Below, in pieces: positions 1 to 8,433 of a stretch of 39,913 bases of DNA; the first letter of the stretch is position 1; each line of letters opens with the position of its first letter. The notes beneath the pieces are model-generated. The model saw only the letters and a list, made by a program, of their open reading frames with translations. It did not search any database and was not told the origin of the DNA. The stretch lies in NCBI GenBank assembly GCA_004299085.1, contig SCQV01000062.1, positions 1-39,913 of the forward strand, in the 5' to 3' direction. The stretch is from Chitinophagaceae bacterium. GTDB taxonomy: Bacteria; Bacteroidota; Bacteroidia; Chitinophagales; Chitinophagaceae. Position numbers and translations under genes: made by a program.

Positions 1-31
1 TTCCTACAAGTGTTAATTTTATAAGGATACT

Positions 32-1192
32 TTACTTACCTTGAATTAAGATATCCTGAAAAGGGATTTCCGCGAAAACGATTCTTGCCCGTCTATCTGC
101 TTCATAAAGAATGCCCACATTTCCATTCCGGAGTTTTGTCAAACAGGAATAAGAAGCAGAGTAATGAGCACTTCTTTTATAAATGGATAATGTTTTCGGC
201 CAGGTCTTGCCTTCATCATCGCTAATATGAAGAACCAGGTTGCGCCTATATTTTTTATCGTTCGGTATAGAAAATAACAGGAACAACTTTCCTTTAATAT
301 GATAATTGATCACGCTACCCTGACAGCCGGGCTCAATTAATGCTGAGTCCGTATATACTTTAGACCACGACTGACCAAGATCATCAGTAGTGGCAATCTG
401 CCGGTAACCTTCGCCATCAGGCCTTCTCATGTTAGCTATGATGCCGCCATTCGATAAAGAAGCAACCTGGGCTTCCACATTATTATTTCCAACACCATTG
501 CCCATTGACCATGACTTACCATGATCCTTGCTGATAATAAGTGCTGTTTGTTTCTGTTTTGGATGATTAAAGTCCCCAGAGATCGTGTACATTGGAAAAA
601 CTATCACTCCGTTTTTTGTATATAATCCCCTTCCAGGTGCATTTTGAAGCCAAAAAGGTTTTCCTCTCGTCAAATAATTCAAGTTCACTGGTTTAGACCA
701 CGTAACCCCGTCATCGCTACTTTTTATGATATGGATTCTGATAATTCTTCCCAATTGTCCTTGTGGATCCGCTATGGCATAATCATACGCAAGCCATATC
801 ACTCCGGTTTGTTTATCCACAACCATACTTGCATCAGCAGCGGCGTCATTGCCTGGGAAATTAACAATTGTCTCTTGCTTCGTCCATTTCTTGCCATTAT
901 CAAAACTTCTTCTCATCACCAGGTTAATGTTATTAGGGGCGTCACCTGGCTTATCCACACGGGCATCACATTCGGCAATCAATGTTCCCTTATTTGTCGT
1001 AACCAGCGAAGGAATGGCGTATTGGCTCACTTTATCCTGTCCACTGATAAATAAGTTAGTAGACAAAAAATGAGGATTTGCCTGAACAGAACTTTCCTTA
1101 TTGCGGTTGCCGACTTCTTGTCCATAACAATAACTGAACGGAGTACTGACTGCTAATAAAAGTACAGCATAGAATAAGTTTATTGTTTTCAT
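32..1192 (-). CDS. GH33-type exo-sialidase with altered FRIP motif
   Basis: Secreted sialidase-fold (six-bladed beta-propeller) protein of 386 aa, likely releasing terminal sialic-acid-like sugars in the periplasm or outside the cell. An N-terminal hydrophobic segment (about residues 5-22) is a probable signal peptide. Asp-box repeats (S-x-D-x-G-x-x-W type) lie near residues 95-103, 158-166, 221-229, 269-277 and 324-331. Most GH33 catalytic landmarks are visible: Glu240 in the VEAQV stretch, Tyr348 in the SYS stretch as likely nucleophile, Arg256, Arg316/317, and an acidic residue (Asp80 or Asp84) for acid/base. The first arginine of the triad, normally in F/Y-R-I-P, is Ala59 (YAIP). The gene follows the aminotransferase gene by 63 bp on the same strand, so it is probably co-transcribed. 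I am sure of the fold; the exact substrate is unknown and may not be ordinary N-acetylneuraminate. Confidence 0.88.
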   Translation of the reverse strand: MKTINLFYAVLLLAVSTPFSYCYGQEVGNRNKESSVQANPHFLSTNLFISGQDKVSQYAIPSLVTTNKGTLIAECDARVDKPGDAPNNINLVMRRSFDNGKKWTKQETIVNFPGNDAAADASMVVDKQTGVIWLAYDYAIADPQGQLGRIIRIHIIKSSDDGVTWSKPVNLNYLTRGKPFWLQNAPGRGLYTKNGVIVFPMYTISGDFNHPKQKQTALIISKDHGKSWSMGNGVGNNNVEAQVASLSNGGIIANMRRPDGEGYRQIATTDDLGQSWSKVYTDSALIEPGCQGSVINYHIKGKLFLLFSIPNDKKYRRNLVLHISDDEGKTWPKTLSIYKRSAHYSASYSCLTKLRNGNVGILYEADRRARIVFAEIPFQDILIQGK

Positions 1193-1255
1193 TTATTGGA
1201 AAATTTTGGATTAATTACAGATAAAGAGATTCACTTATCAGGCTGATGATCATTT

Positions 1256-2569
1256 CTATATCCGGCTCAATACTTCTGTTGCTGTTTGAATAGCTTCATC
1301 AATATCTTTCTGCGTATGTACAGCGCTAATATACCACAGACCCCGTCCTATAATCCGGACTCCTTTGTCATGCATTGCCCCCATAAATTTTCGCATCTTC
1401 ACTTTATCAAAAGTCAATGTATCACGGTAATCTGTGATCTGTTTTAAATGAGTAAATGCCGTAACAAACATGGGCCCAGGTCCTTGTACGATTAAATTCT
1501 GACCTGATTCAGATGCCGCCATTCTTAACCCTTCCATTAATTTTTTGCCATAGCTAAACATACGTTCATAAGGCGATTTTGATTCAAGCTCCTGAATAGT
1601 TGCCAACGCAGCCGCTACTGTGGGATTACTGGAATTCATGGTGCCAGCATGAATAACCCTCGATTTTTCTATAACATTCATCCATTCCCGCTTACCCACA
1701 ACTGCACTGATCGGATAGCCACTTGCCAACGCTTTAGCGAAAACGGCTATATCAGGTGTAATGCCAAAATACTGTTGTGCACCTCCAAGGCTTAAGCGGA
1801 AGCCTGTAATTACCTCATCAAATATCAAAGCAATATTATATTCATTACAAATTTGTCTCATACCCCGCAGGAAACCTTCTTTAGGAAGAATACAGCCATT
1901 GTTACACATTACCGGTTCAGTAATGATTGCGGCAATTTCTTTGTAGTGCTCTGCTACGGTCTTCTTTAGTATATCTGGATCATTCCAAGGAATAATGATA
2001 AAATCATCTTTTGTATGATCTGGCAATCCTTCTGTCCATGGATAAAGATTGGGGTTATCTCTGCTTCCTAAAGCCTCGACAGAAGGTGTAGATAATCCCC
2101 AACACACATTATCCAGCCACCCATGATAATGTCCTTCGAAACGCAAGAATTTCTTCCTGCCCGTTACGGCTCTAGCTACTCTAAGGGCTGTTTGTATTGC
2201 CTCCGATCCATCCAGGCAAAAACGCATTAACTCTGCAGAAGGAATGATTTGATGTAACTTCTCTGCTAATTCTACCTCTTGAATGTGTTGTCCTGCATAC
2301 AACTGCCCTTGTGCTGAATATTTAGCAACGGCTTCTAAAACTTTTGGGTGGGAGTGGCCTAATATCAACGGGCCCTGGCTAAGCGTAAAATCTAAATATT
2401 CGTTTCCATCTACATCATAAATACGGCTCCCCCTCCCATGTGTATAAAATAAAGCATGCGGGTAGCCATATTTTCTAAACTCAGAAGAGACTCCCCCTGC
2501 CAGCACTTTGATAGCCCTATCAAGTAGTTTCTTGGATTCGGTATAGATTAAACTTTGTATTTGCTCCAT
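1256..2569 (-). CDS. Class III PLP aminotransferase, glutamate-1-semialdehyde aminomutase-like (copy 1)
   Basis: Fold-type I PLP enzyme of 437 aa, about the size of the glutamate-1-semialdehyde 2,1-aminomutase/class III aminotransferase family. Visible landmarks are the LDGSEA phosphate-binding region (about 119-124), the DEV motif binding the PLP ring (251-253), and Lys279 in FAKALASGYP as the Schiff-base lysine. Although it is GSAM-like, the context is catabolic and no haem genes are present. It therefore more likely moves an amino group on a sugar acid, beta-amino acid or amino-aldehyde. A second copy lies at 35198-36502 and is nearly identical over long stretches. It starts at ATG 2567-2569, just downstream of a TAnnTTTG-type motif, and is followed by the sialidase gene. 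The substrate cannot be read from the sequence. Confidence 0.9.
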   Translation of the reverse strand: MEQIQSLIYTESKKLLDRAIKVLAGGVSSEFRKYGYPHALFYTHGRGSRIYDVDGNEYLDFTLSQGPLILGHSHPKVLEAVAKYSAQGQLYAGQHIQEVELAEKLHQIIPSAELMRFCLDGSEAIQTALRVARAVTGRKKFLRFEGHYHGWLDNVCWGLSTPSVEALGSRDNPNLYPWTEGLPDHTKDDFIIIPWNDPDILKKTVAEHYKEIAAIITEPVMCNNGCILPKEGFLRGMRQICNEYNIALIFDEVITGFRLSLGGAQQYFGITPDIAVFAKALASGYPISAVVGKREWMNVIEKSRVIHAGTMNSSNPTVAAALATIQELESKSPYERMFSYGKKLMEGLRMAASESGQNLIVQGPGPMFVTAFTHLKQITDYRDTLTFDKVKMRKFMGAMHDKGVRIIGRGLWYISAVHTQKDIDEAIQTATEVLSRI

Positions 2570-2591
2570 TATAAATATGTATTACATAGAA

Positions 2592-2599
2592 CAAATATA
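2592..2599 (-). promoter_or_regulatory. Bacteroidetes-type -7 promoter motif (TATATTTG)
   Basis: On the minus strand this octamer reads TATATTTG, matching the Bacteroidetes -7 consensus TAnnTTTG. It lies 23 nt before the start of the aminotransferase gene. No clear TTTG -33 box is seen at the expected distance, so the call rests on the -7 match and its position. Confidence 0.45.
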
Positions 2600-2619
2600 C
2601 ATATTTATTTCATAAAAAA

Positions 2620-2646
2620 AACTTTTTTCTGACATTAAAAAAAGTT
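2620..2646. repeat. AT-rich hairpin between divergent aminotransferase and toxin remnant
   Basis: A 9-bp inverted repeat, AACTTTTTT (2620-2628) and AAAAAAGTT (2638-2646), with a 9-nt loop. It is upstream of the aminotransferase promoter motif and may be a weak terminator or simply AT-rich sequence. The rest of the gap, 2647-2747, shows nothing I recognise; in particular no intact antitoxin gene for the neighbouring toxin remnant. Confidence 0.35.
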
Positions 2647-2747
2647 GAGAATCCAAAAAGAAGTTAAGACTATGATCAGTTGCTTGGAGTGCAGGGGTAA
2701 AATGGGAAAATATCTACACAGTGCGGGGACCTGAATTTCGGAGTTGA

Positions 2748-3059
2748 ATAAATACTAATCCATCAGCAAGAAAACTCAATCAATTGGCAGCGATCTTTCA
2801 ATATTACAGGTTAAAAGCGGGTAAAAAGGTAGCACTGAAGATTATTAGCGGAATTGTTGATTGAACAGTTGACTTGAATAAAAATCCTGAAATTGGGAGA
2901 GTCGAAGATGCTTTAGATGATGAAGAACGTGAGTTCCGTTATTTGGCCTATTCCAATTACAAGATAATTTATTATATCAACGCATACACGAGTAGAATCG
3001 TAATAGCCCACGGTTTCGATACAAGGCAAAATCCGGATAAAATTAAAGAAATGGATTAA
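2748..3059 (+). pseudogene. RelE/ParE-type toxin remnant with internal stop
   Basis: One reading frame from about 2748 to 3059 gives a protein of RelE/ParE toxin type, interrupted once by TGA at 2862-2864. Before the stop it reads NPSARKLNQL, then FQYYRLKAGKKVALKI. After the stop it reads LNKNPEIGRVED, then FRYLAYSNYKIIYYI and a tail ending FDTRQNPDKIKEMD. This is the family layout: N-terminal SxxA helix, the NPxxG turn, the R-x-L-x-x-x-x-Y-K-I-x-Y strands and the C-terminal DxRQNP motif. There is no ATG at the expected start; the frame is preceded by TGA at 2745-2747. Only the part after the stop could be made, from a TTG at 2874. No antitoxin is visible. It is most likely a decayed toxin gene left over from a mobile toxin-antitoxin pair. 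Confidence 0.85.
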
Positions 3060-3082
3060 ATCCAACAGTTCATAACAAGCAA

Positions 3083-4687
3083 TTAAGGTAAGGTGGTGGG
3101 AGAAATCCCATAAACACAACACAGTCTGTTCAACCGCTCATTTCGCAAGCCGTTGAGCCGGTCAAGTTCTGATGGGAATAGATATCCTTCATTTAAATCT
3201 ATAAACCGGGAATTCAATTCTTTTGATATTATCATTAAAGGTTTTAATAACTTTCCTATCCTATCTCTTTGAGAAAGATTAAAGTTTGATGATTCGGTGA
3301 TAGCCTCCACTTGTCTCACTGATAAATAAAATAATCTTATATCAGCCATCAATCTAAAATGCTCAAACTCCTTCTGATTAATCTTTGGCTTCATTAGGCG
3401 AATTGGCTGACTTACTTCACGAAAGTCTTTTCGTATTTTACTTATATTTTCTTCATCAATGTTTTTCCCTGCCCTAATAACAACTTGGTCATGAGCCAAA
3501 TAATTCCATAAAACGGCCCCATCTTCTTCAGATAGTCCAAAGTGTTTCTGACCATAATCAATTACAAATTCTTCGGGATCAATAGCGTCATCTATATTTA
3601 AAGCTTTAGAATAGGCGGCTACCAATATATTGAACCCGACAAGTGGATAAACATTTCGCACGGGAAACATTTCTAACAATGCGTCAGAGAAACCCCATTT
3701 ATAATCATAAACACCGGAGGTTGACCAGGAAGTCATAACGATAGACTTGTAATCAACTTGCCGGCAATATGGAACAAACTTTTCTATGTTATCAAAATGG
3801 TATTTCCAGCCAGTCAAATAATAGTCATCTGGACCACTCCGAAGTGCTGGAGCCCCCCAAAAAGTACATCCCTTTTCCTGTAAAGCCTTGACGCTACCAA
3901 ATTTATCTGCATTTGCCCCATCATAAATCCAATTGATGAATATAATCTTATCAATAGGCAGGTCAGTTACCGCCTCCGGATGCCTGAGAATCATATCCGC
4001 CCATAGCAAAGGGGTTTTACCTTTCAGAATAGCAATGTCGCAGATTTGCTTCATATACTGCGTATAGAGCTTAGACACACCGTTTTTCTTAATATAGACT
4101 TCGAATTTCTTATTCTGTAGATGCCTCGTTTCATCTCCTCCGAGATGTATATATTTTGAAGGATGTAAAGAAATTAAATCTTCCATCAGATCGTTAAAAA
4201 GTATAATGCAATTTTTATTTAGCGGATCAACCTGGGAAAGGATATTGTGCTCAATTCGTAAATCCGCATATCGTTCATGTCTGAGGATGTATTGTACATG
4301 CCCCAAATTTTCCAATAAGGGAATGACTTGGATCCCTAACTCATTACAATAGGAAATAAAATCAGTGAGTTCCTTTCTTGTATATGCGTTCGGACCTGTG
4401 ATAGTAGCCTGTGTTTCATAAGGGTAAGAGGCGGCATATTCTAAAATCAAAGCGTTGATGCCTAATCCTGATAAATATTTAGCAAAATCTTTTAATGCTG
4501 GCATTGTCATTATTTCAATTCGCATATCAATATGAAACCCTCGAATTTTGAAAGAATTGCTTTCTACTTCCCCACTTCCTTTCTTTTTGGGAAAGGCCGT
4601 ATATAGAGAATTAGTGGCAAGACCTATGCCCAATCCAGCGGTGGTCAGTGTTTTTAAGAATTCTGACCGACTTATATTATTACTCAT
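3083..4687 (-). CDS. GH20-family beta-hexosaminidase-like protein
   Basis: A 534-aa protein with a (beta/alpha)8 glycosidase domain of GH20 type, predicted to cleave terminal N-acetylhexosamine or a related sugar. The key motif is HLGGDE (181-186), where Asp185-Glu186 corresponds to the GH20 catalytic pair that works with the substrate acetamido group. The stretch ENLGHVQYIL (about 126-135) is also typical. The start is ATG at 4687, preceded by a strong GGGAGG Shine-Dalgarno sequence, unusual here; the frame stays open 20 codons further upstream but without such a site. The N-terminus (SRSEFLKTLTTAGLGIGLA) resembles a Tat or Sec signal but lacks the double Arg. The catalytic domain starts only near residue 47 and lacks the usual separate N-terminal GH20 domain. 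It is divergent from the AraC-type regulator, its probable controller. Confidence 0.85.
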   Translation of the reverse strand: MSNNISRSEFLKTLTTAGLGIGLATNSLYTAFPKKKGSGEVESNSFKIRGFHIDMRIEIMTMPALKDFAKYLSGLGINALILEYAASYPYETQATITGPNAYTRKELTDFISYCNELGIQVIPLLENLGHVQYILRHERYADLRIEHNILSQVDPLNKNCIILFNDLMEDLISLHPSKYIHLGGDETRHLQNKKFEVYIKKNGVSKLYTQYMKQICDIAILKGKTPLLWADMILRHPEAVTDLPIDKIIFINWIYDGANADKFGSVKALQEKGCTFWGAPALRSGPDDYYLTGWKYHFDNIEKFVPYCRQVDYKSIVMTSWSTSGVYDYKWGFSDALLEMFPVRNVYPLVGFNILVAAYSKALNIDDAIDPEEFVIDYGQKHFGLSEEDGAVLWNYLAHDQVVIRAGKNIDEENISKIRKDFREVSQPIRLMKPKINQKEFEHFRLMADIRLFYLSVRQVEAITESSNFNLSQRDRIGKLLKPLMIISKELNSRFIDLNEGYLFPSELDRLNGLRNERLNRLCCVYGISPTTLP

Positions 4688-4691
4688 AAAT

Positions 4692-4699
4692 TCCTCCCT
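4692..4699 (-). promoter_or_regulatory. Strong Shine-Dalgarno that fixes the GH20 start
   Basis: On the minus strand the sequence reads AAAGGGAGGAATTT before ATG at 4687. This GGGAGG core is one of the few clear ribosome-binding sites in the window and favours the 4687 start over the ATG at 4747. The rest of the divergent gap (4700-4967) holds AT-rich sequence with no exact TAnnTTTG motif on either strand, so I cannot place the two promoters. Confidence 0.6.
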
Positions 4700-4967
4700 T
4701 TCATTTGTGTAACAATGTGCCCTCTTTTTACAAGAAAGCGATTGCAATATAGTTACTTATGTTTATTCGCAGTAAGGTTGTATGTAATAGTAGCGTATTC
4801 ATATACTTATTCTGAAAGCAGTAGGCCCCAGTTTTAATTCCCATTTTTTTCGGGCATTCAGATCTCTACTTTTCTTTTTAATTATAATACTATTTTTCAA
4901 AAAGGCAGTTATATGTAACCGGTGTAATGTTATTTTTCGTATAATTGTATCATAAAAACAGGCCACT

Positions 4968-5894
4968 ATGAAATCAATTGAACTACGCCTTCCTAAAGAT
5001 TTTGATAAATCCTTCGTGGTTTTTAAAGAAACTGGCAGGTTTTTTCCAGTTCCATGGCATTATCATCCTGAGTACGAATTGGTGTTAGTGCTTAAAAGCT
5101 CAGGACGCCGTATGGTTGGAGATCACATTGGTTATTTCAAAGAAGATGACTTGGTGTTTATGGGGTCTATGCTACCTCATGTATGGGTCAATGATCCTGT
5201 TTACCTGAATGGCAAGGCAGATCATTTGGCAGATGCCGTTGTCATTCATTTCAAAGAAGATTTCCTGGGCAAAGATTTCTTTAATGCCTTGGAAATGGAG
5301 CCCATGAAACGATTGCTTCATTTATCAAAAAGGGGGATGGCTATTCAGGGAAAAACAAGGGATAAGATTAATAAAATCATGAAAAAAATGATGCCATTGA
5401 ACGGTATTGAACGACTTGCGTCTCTGATGTCCATCTTTGGTATTTTATCCGTTTCTGATGAATATGAGTTATTAGCGAGTCCTGAATTTGCCAATAGTCC
5501 CGATCAAAAAGAATCTAACCGTTTGGGCGAGGTAATGGAATATATAATGCGAAACTTTGATGAAGATATTTCTTTACCCAAAGCCGCTTCCATGGCCAAT
5601 ATGGGATTAACTACCTTTTGTAATTTTTTTAAAGAAAATTATCGAGTAACCTTCGTGGAATACTTGAATTTAGTGAGGGTGGGACATGCCTGCAAATTGC
5701 TTTCCAAAAATGAACAAACTATTGCAGAGATTGCTTATGGTTGCGGATATAGCACTTTAGCCAACTTCAACCGGCAGTTTAAGAAGTATAAAGGAATGCC
5801 CCCCAGCGAATACAAAAGCAAATTAAATATAGGTACTGTTATGAACACTTATTTTTCTACAATCTATAGTGAATCCCGAAAATATGAAATGTAA
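4968..5894 (+). CDS. AraC-family transcriptional regulator with cupin sensor domain
   Basis: A 308-aa regulator. The N-terminal half is a cupin-type ligand-binding domain, with the metal/sugar-pocket-like motif HYHPEYELVLV around residues 31-41. The C-terminal part (about 187-290) is a double helix-turn-helix AraC DNA-binding domain, with the second-helix signature AEIAYGCGYSTLANFNRQFKK and the ending PSEYKSK. Cupin-AraC proteins of this kind usually sense a sugar or sugar acid and activate neighbouring catabolic genes. It is divergent from the GH20-like gene and close to the long oxidoreductase operon, so it is the best candidate for a local regulator. It is the only transcription factor in the window. 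The effector is unknown. Confidence 0.92.
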   Translation: MKSIELRLPKDFDKSFVVFKETGRFFPVPWHYHPEYELVLVLKSSGRRMVGDHIGYFKEDDLVFMGSMLPHVWVNDPVYLNGKADHLADAVVIHFKEDFLGKDFFNALEMEPMKRLLHLSKRGMAIQGKTRDKINKIMKKMMPLNGIERLASLMSIFGILSVSDEYELLASPEFANSPDQKESNRLGEVMEYIMRNFDEDISLPKAASMANMGLTTFCNFFKENYRVTFVEYLNLVRVGHACKLLSKNEQTIAEIAYGCGYSTLANFNRQFKKYKGMPPSEYKSKLNIGTVMNTYFSTIYSESRKYEM

Positions 5895-5964
5895 AAAGTT
5901 TCTTAAGAACAATGAGATCATCATTTTATAAACATATAGAAAAAAGATTACACAATGGATTAAT

Positions 5965-6447
5965 ATGTCACTCATTTCCATAAATCCGGCTACTGGAAAA
6001 GTTATTAAGAATACTCTGCTCTTTCAATATCCGAATCCAGTCGGCTCATTGATAATGCGGCAAACGCATTTATTAGCTGGGGCAACACTACTTTTATAGA
6101 GAGGAATACTGTCATAATTTTATGAAATAAAAAAAAGAGTGGGAAAAGTTGATGACACGGGAAATGGGTAAGCCACCGAAGGAAGGCATTGCTGAGGTAG
6201 AAAAATGTGCATAGGTGTGGGTGAATATTATGCAGATTGTAGTGCTTCTTTTTTAGAGCCTGAGATAGCAGATACTGATGCAAAAAAGAGTTATGTCTCC
6301 CTTCAGCCGTTAGGCGCTATCCTGGCTATTATGCCATAGAATTCCCCTTTCTGGCCGGCGTTCAGCTGTGTCGCTTACCGGCAGCACAGAGGTGGGCAAA
6401 CAGGTTGCCGCAAAAGCTGCAGGGTAAATTAAAAAAACAGTGTATGT
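5965..6447 (+). pseudogene. NAD-dependent aldehyde (succinate-semialdehyde-type) dehydrogenase remnant
   Basis: Clear remains of an aldehyde dehydrogenase gene split over several frames. It opens with ATG 5965 (MSLISINPATGKVIK). One base is lost near 6008 (AAGGAA to AAGAA), and the next frame reads EYSALSISESSRLIDNAANA. Further pieces in other frames read EKLMTREMGKPPKEG, AEVEKCA, EYYADCSASFL and PLGAILAIMP. The conserved Trp after IMP is now TAG. An internal deletion of several dozen codons follows, because the next recognisable piece is VSLTGSTEVGKQVAAKAAG, NAD-domain sequence normally well downstream. After that comes a further stop, and the whole catalytic half is missing. The order of motifs matches the succinate-semialdehyde dehydrogenase branch. 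It converges on the intact alcohol dehydrogenase gene, the usual metabolic partner of such an enzyme, so a once-working step of the pathway was lost here. Confidence 0.92.
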
Positions 6448-6450
6448 AGC

Positions 6451-7584
6451 TTAGTCGAACTTAATAACCTGCCTTATTGTCTCACCGGCGGCTAACGTTT
6501 CTAAGCCTTTATTGATCTGCTCAAACTGAAGTTCCTGTGACAATAATTTATCCACGGGCAGCCTTCCTGATTGGTATAAAGACATATAGGCAGGGATATC
6601 CCGTGAGGGAATGCAACTTCCCAGATAAGAGCCTTTCAACGTTCGCTCTTCGCCCACCAATACCACGGGAGAGATCTCCAATCTTTTTGAAGGGTGCGGG
6701 AGCCCTGCAGTAACGGTAGTCCCACCCCGTTTTGTACAGGCAAATGCAAACTCCAACGCGGGAACGGCCCCGGCAAACTCCAATGCAATATCGGCGCCTC
6801 CTTTCGTATATTCTTCTTTTAGCTTTTCTATCGCGTTTGGTTCGGAGGGATCTATGGCTACATGTGCTCCCAGCTCCAGTGCCTTTTCCCTTTTTTGCCG
6901 ATTGATATCCGCCACGATTACTTTTCCTGCACCCGATGACAAGGCGCCCAGTAAAGCTGCCAATCCTACTCCACCTAATCCAACAATCAAAACAGTTTGT
7001 CCTGCAACCATCTTTGCAGTGTTTACTACTGCCCCCACCCCTGTCAGTACAGCACATCCAAAAAGGGCAGCAATTTGATAAGGAACTGCTTGAGTAATCT
7101 TTATCAGAGAATGTTTGGATACTATAGCATATTCTGCAAATGCTGATACACCTAAATGATGGTTCAGAAAATGAAGGTCTTTATTTTTTAATCTGATCCC
7201 CCCGTTAATCAAGGTTCCTTTTGCATTGGCAGCACCACCCGGTTCACAAAGAGCAGGTTTGCCAGTCATACAAGGCATGCAATGGCCACAAGAGGGAACA
7301 TAGGAAAAAATCACCCGGTCGTCGGGTTTCAAATTTGTTACTCCGGGGCCACATTCCATTACTTCCCCTGCGGCCTCATGACCTAAAACCATAGGTAAGG
7401 GCCTTGGTCTGTTGCCATCAATTACGGAAAGATCTGAATGGCACAAACCGGCTGCATGAATTTTAACTAATACTTCATCCCGTTCAGGAGTGCTCAAATC
7501 AACCTCTTCAATCCGAAGGGGATTACTCTTATCGTAGGGGCGCTGTTTCCCCATTTCATACAGAACAGCCGCTTTTATTTTCAT
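6451..7584 (-). CDS. Zinc-dependent alcohol dehydrogenase
   Basis: Medium-chain dehydrogenase/reductase of 377 aa, oxidising an alcohol or reducing an aldehyde with NAD(H) in the cytoplasm. Catalytic zinc ligands are visible as Cys48 (GLCHSD), His69-Glu70 (GHE) and Cys177. The structural zinc lobe has Cys99, Cys102, Cys105 and Cys113. The Rossmann motif GLGGVG is at 202-207. The overall pattern is of the class III-like/aryl-alcohol group. It is the last gene of the oxidoreductase operon, 45 bp after the 3-hydroxybutyrate-dehydrogenase-like gene, and its 3' end meets the decayed aldehyde dehydrogenase gene. The substrate is unknown; an aldehyde released by one of the neighbouring aldolases is a reasonable guess. 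Confidence 0.92.
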   Translation of the reverse strand: MKIKAAVLYEMGKQRPYDKSNPLRIEEVDLSTPERDEVLVKIHAAGLCHSDLSVIDGNRPRPLPMVLGHEAAGEVMECGPGVTNLKPDDRVIFSYVPSCGHCMPCMTGKPALCEPGGAANAKGTLINGGIRLKNKDLHFLNHHLGVSAFAEYAIVSKHSLIKITQAVPYQIAALFGCAVLTGVGAVVNTAKMVAGQTVLIVGLGGVGLAALLGALSSGAGKVIVADINRQKREKALELGAHVAIDPSEPNAIEKLKEEYTKGGADIALEFAGAVPALEFAFACTKRGGTTVTAGLPHPSKRLEISPVVLVGEERTLKGSYLGSCIPSRDIPAYMSLYQSGRLPVDKLLSQELQFEQINKGLETLAAGETIRQVIKFD

Positions 7585-7629
7585 ATTCGCAACTAATTTA
7601 GCAACGAGCTAACTCATTAATTTCCCCTA

Positions 7630-8403
7630 TTATTGAGCTGTATATCCCCCATCAATGACAACTGCCTGCCCTGTTATTCCTGATGCGTTATCTCCAGCTA
7701 AGAACAAGGCATAATTCGCAACTTCGTCAACATTAAGTAACCTTTTTTGTGGAACAAGTGGATATATCACTTCCTCTACAACTTTGTCATACGTAATATG
7801 CCTCATTTCTGCTATATCTGCTAATTGATTTCTTACAAGTGCTGTATCCACATAACCAGGACAAATAGCATTCGCTGTAATACCAAATTCAGCCCCTTCC
7901 AGAGCAGTTACTTTAGTAAGCCCGATAAGCCCATGTTTTGCGCTGTTATACGCCGCTTTACCTGGGAAACCGATAAGTCCATTAATGGAAGCCATATTAA
8001 TGATTCTCCCCTTTTTTTGCTTCTTCATCATAGGAAATACATGCTTAGTTGCAATAAAAGGAGCCACTAGCATGACGGAAAGCAACAGTTTAAACTTTTC
8101 TGTAGGAAATGCCTCAATAGGTGCTATATACTGTACTCCGGCATTATTAATAACCACATCAATATGGCCGTAAAGTTTATATACTTTGTCCAATGTATCC
8201 ATTAATTGTTGCTCACTTGTCACATCACAAGCCATACCTGTTACAACTAAATGGTTATTTTTTAAGGAAACGACTGCTTTGGAAATTTTTTCATTATCCA
8301 TATCACTGATGACTACTGTTGCCCCCGCTTTTGCGAATTTCTCTCCCATAGCGAATCCGATTCCGCCAGCAGCACCTGTGATAAAAACTACTTTATCTTT
8401 CAT
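7630..8403 (-). CDS. SDR oxidoreductase, 3-hydroxybutyrate dehydrogenase-like
   Basis: Classical short-chain dehydrogenase of 257 aa with all the expected residues: TGAAGGIG cofactor motif (9-16), NNAG (86-89), Ser139, Tyr152 and Lys156 (YNSAK). The stretch ANAICPGYVDTALVRNQ and the ending TGQAVVIDGGYTAQ are typical of D-3-hydroxybutyrate dehydrogenases, so that is the closest named family. In this setting it may instead act on another short 3-hydroxy acid or a sugar acid. It lies 30 bp after the preceding SDR gene and 45 bp before the alcohol dehydrogenase gene on the same strand, so it is almost certainly in their operon. Confidence 0.9.
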   Translation of the reverse strand: MKDKVVFITGAAGGIGFAMGEKFAKAGATVVISDMDNEKISKAVVSLKNNHLVVTGMACDVTSEQQLMDTLDKVYKLYGHIDVVINNAGVQYIAPIEAFPTEKFKLLLSVMLVAPFIATKHVFPMMKKQKKGRIINMASINGLIGFPGKAAYNSAKHGLIGLTKVTALEGAEFGITANAICPGYVDTALVRNQLADIAEMRHITYDKVVEEVIYPLVPQKRLLNVDEVANYALFLAGDNASGITGQAVVIDGGYTAQ

Positions 8404-8433
8404 AACCAGTAATTATAAAATCTAATTCACTTC

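Noticed and set aside
644-1073. Two plus-strand frames inside the first sialidase gene
   Set aside because: The minus-strand frame has signal peptide, Asp boxes and catalytic residues; these are shadows.
1256-2569. Calling the aminotransferases HemL of haem synthesis
   Set aside because: There are two near-duplicates in catabolic settings with no other haem genes; GSAM-like sequence alone does not support that role.
2913-3122. A 69-codon minus-strand frame
   Set aside because: Antisense to the RelE/ParE remnant; no family features.
6005-6283. A 92-codon minus-strand frame
   Set aside because: It is antisense to the aldehyde dehydrogenase pseudogene, whose plus-strand fragments match the family in order.
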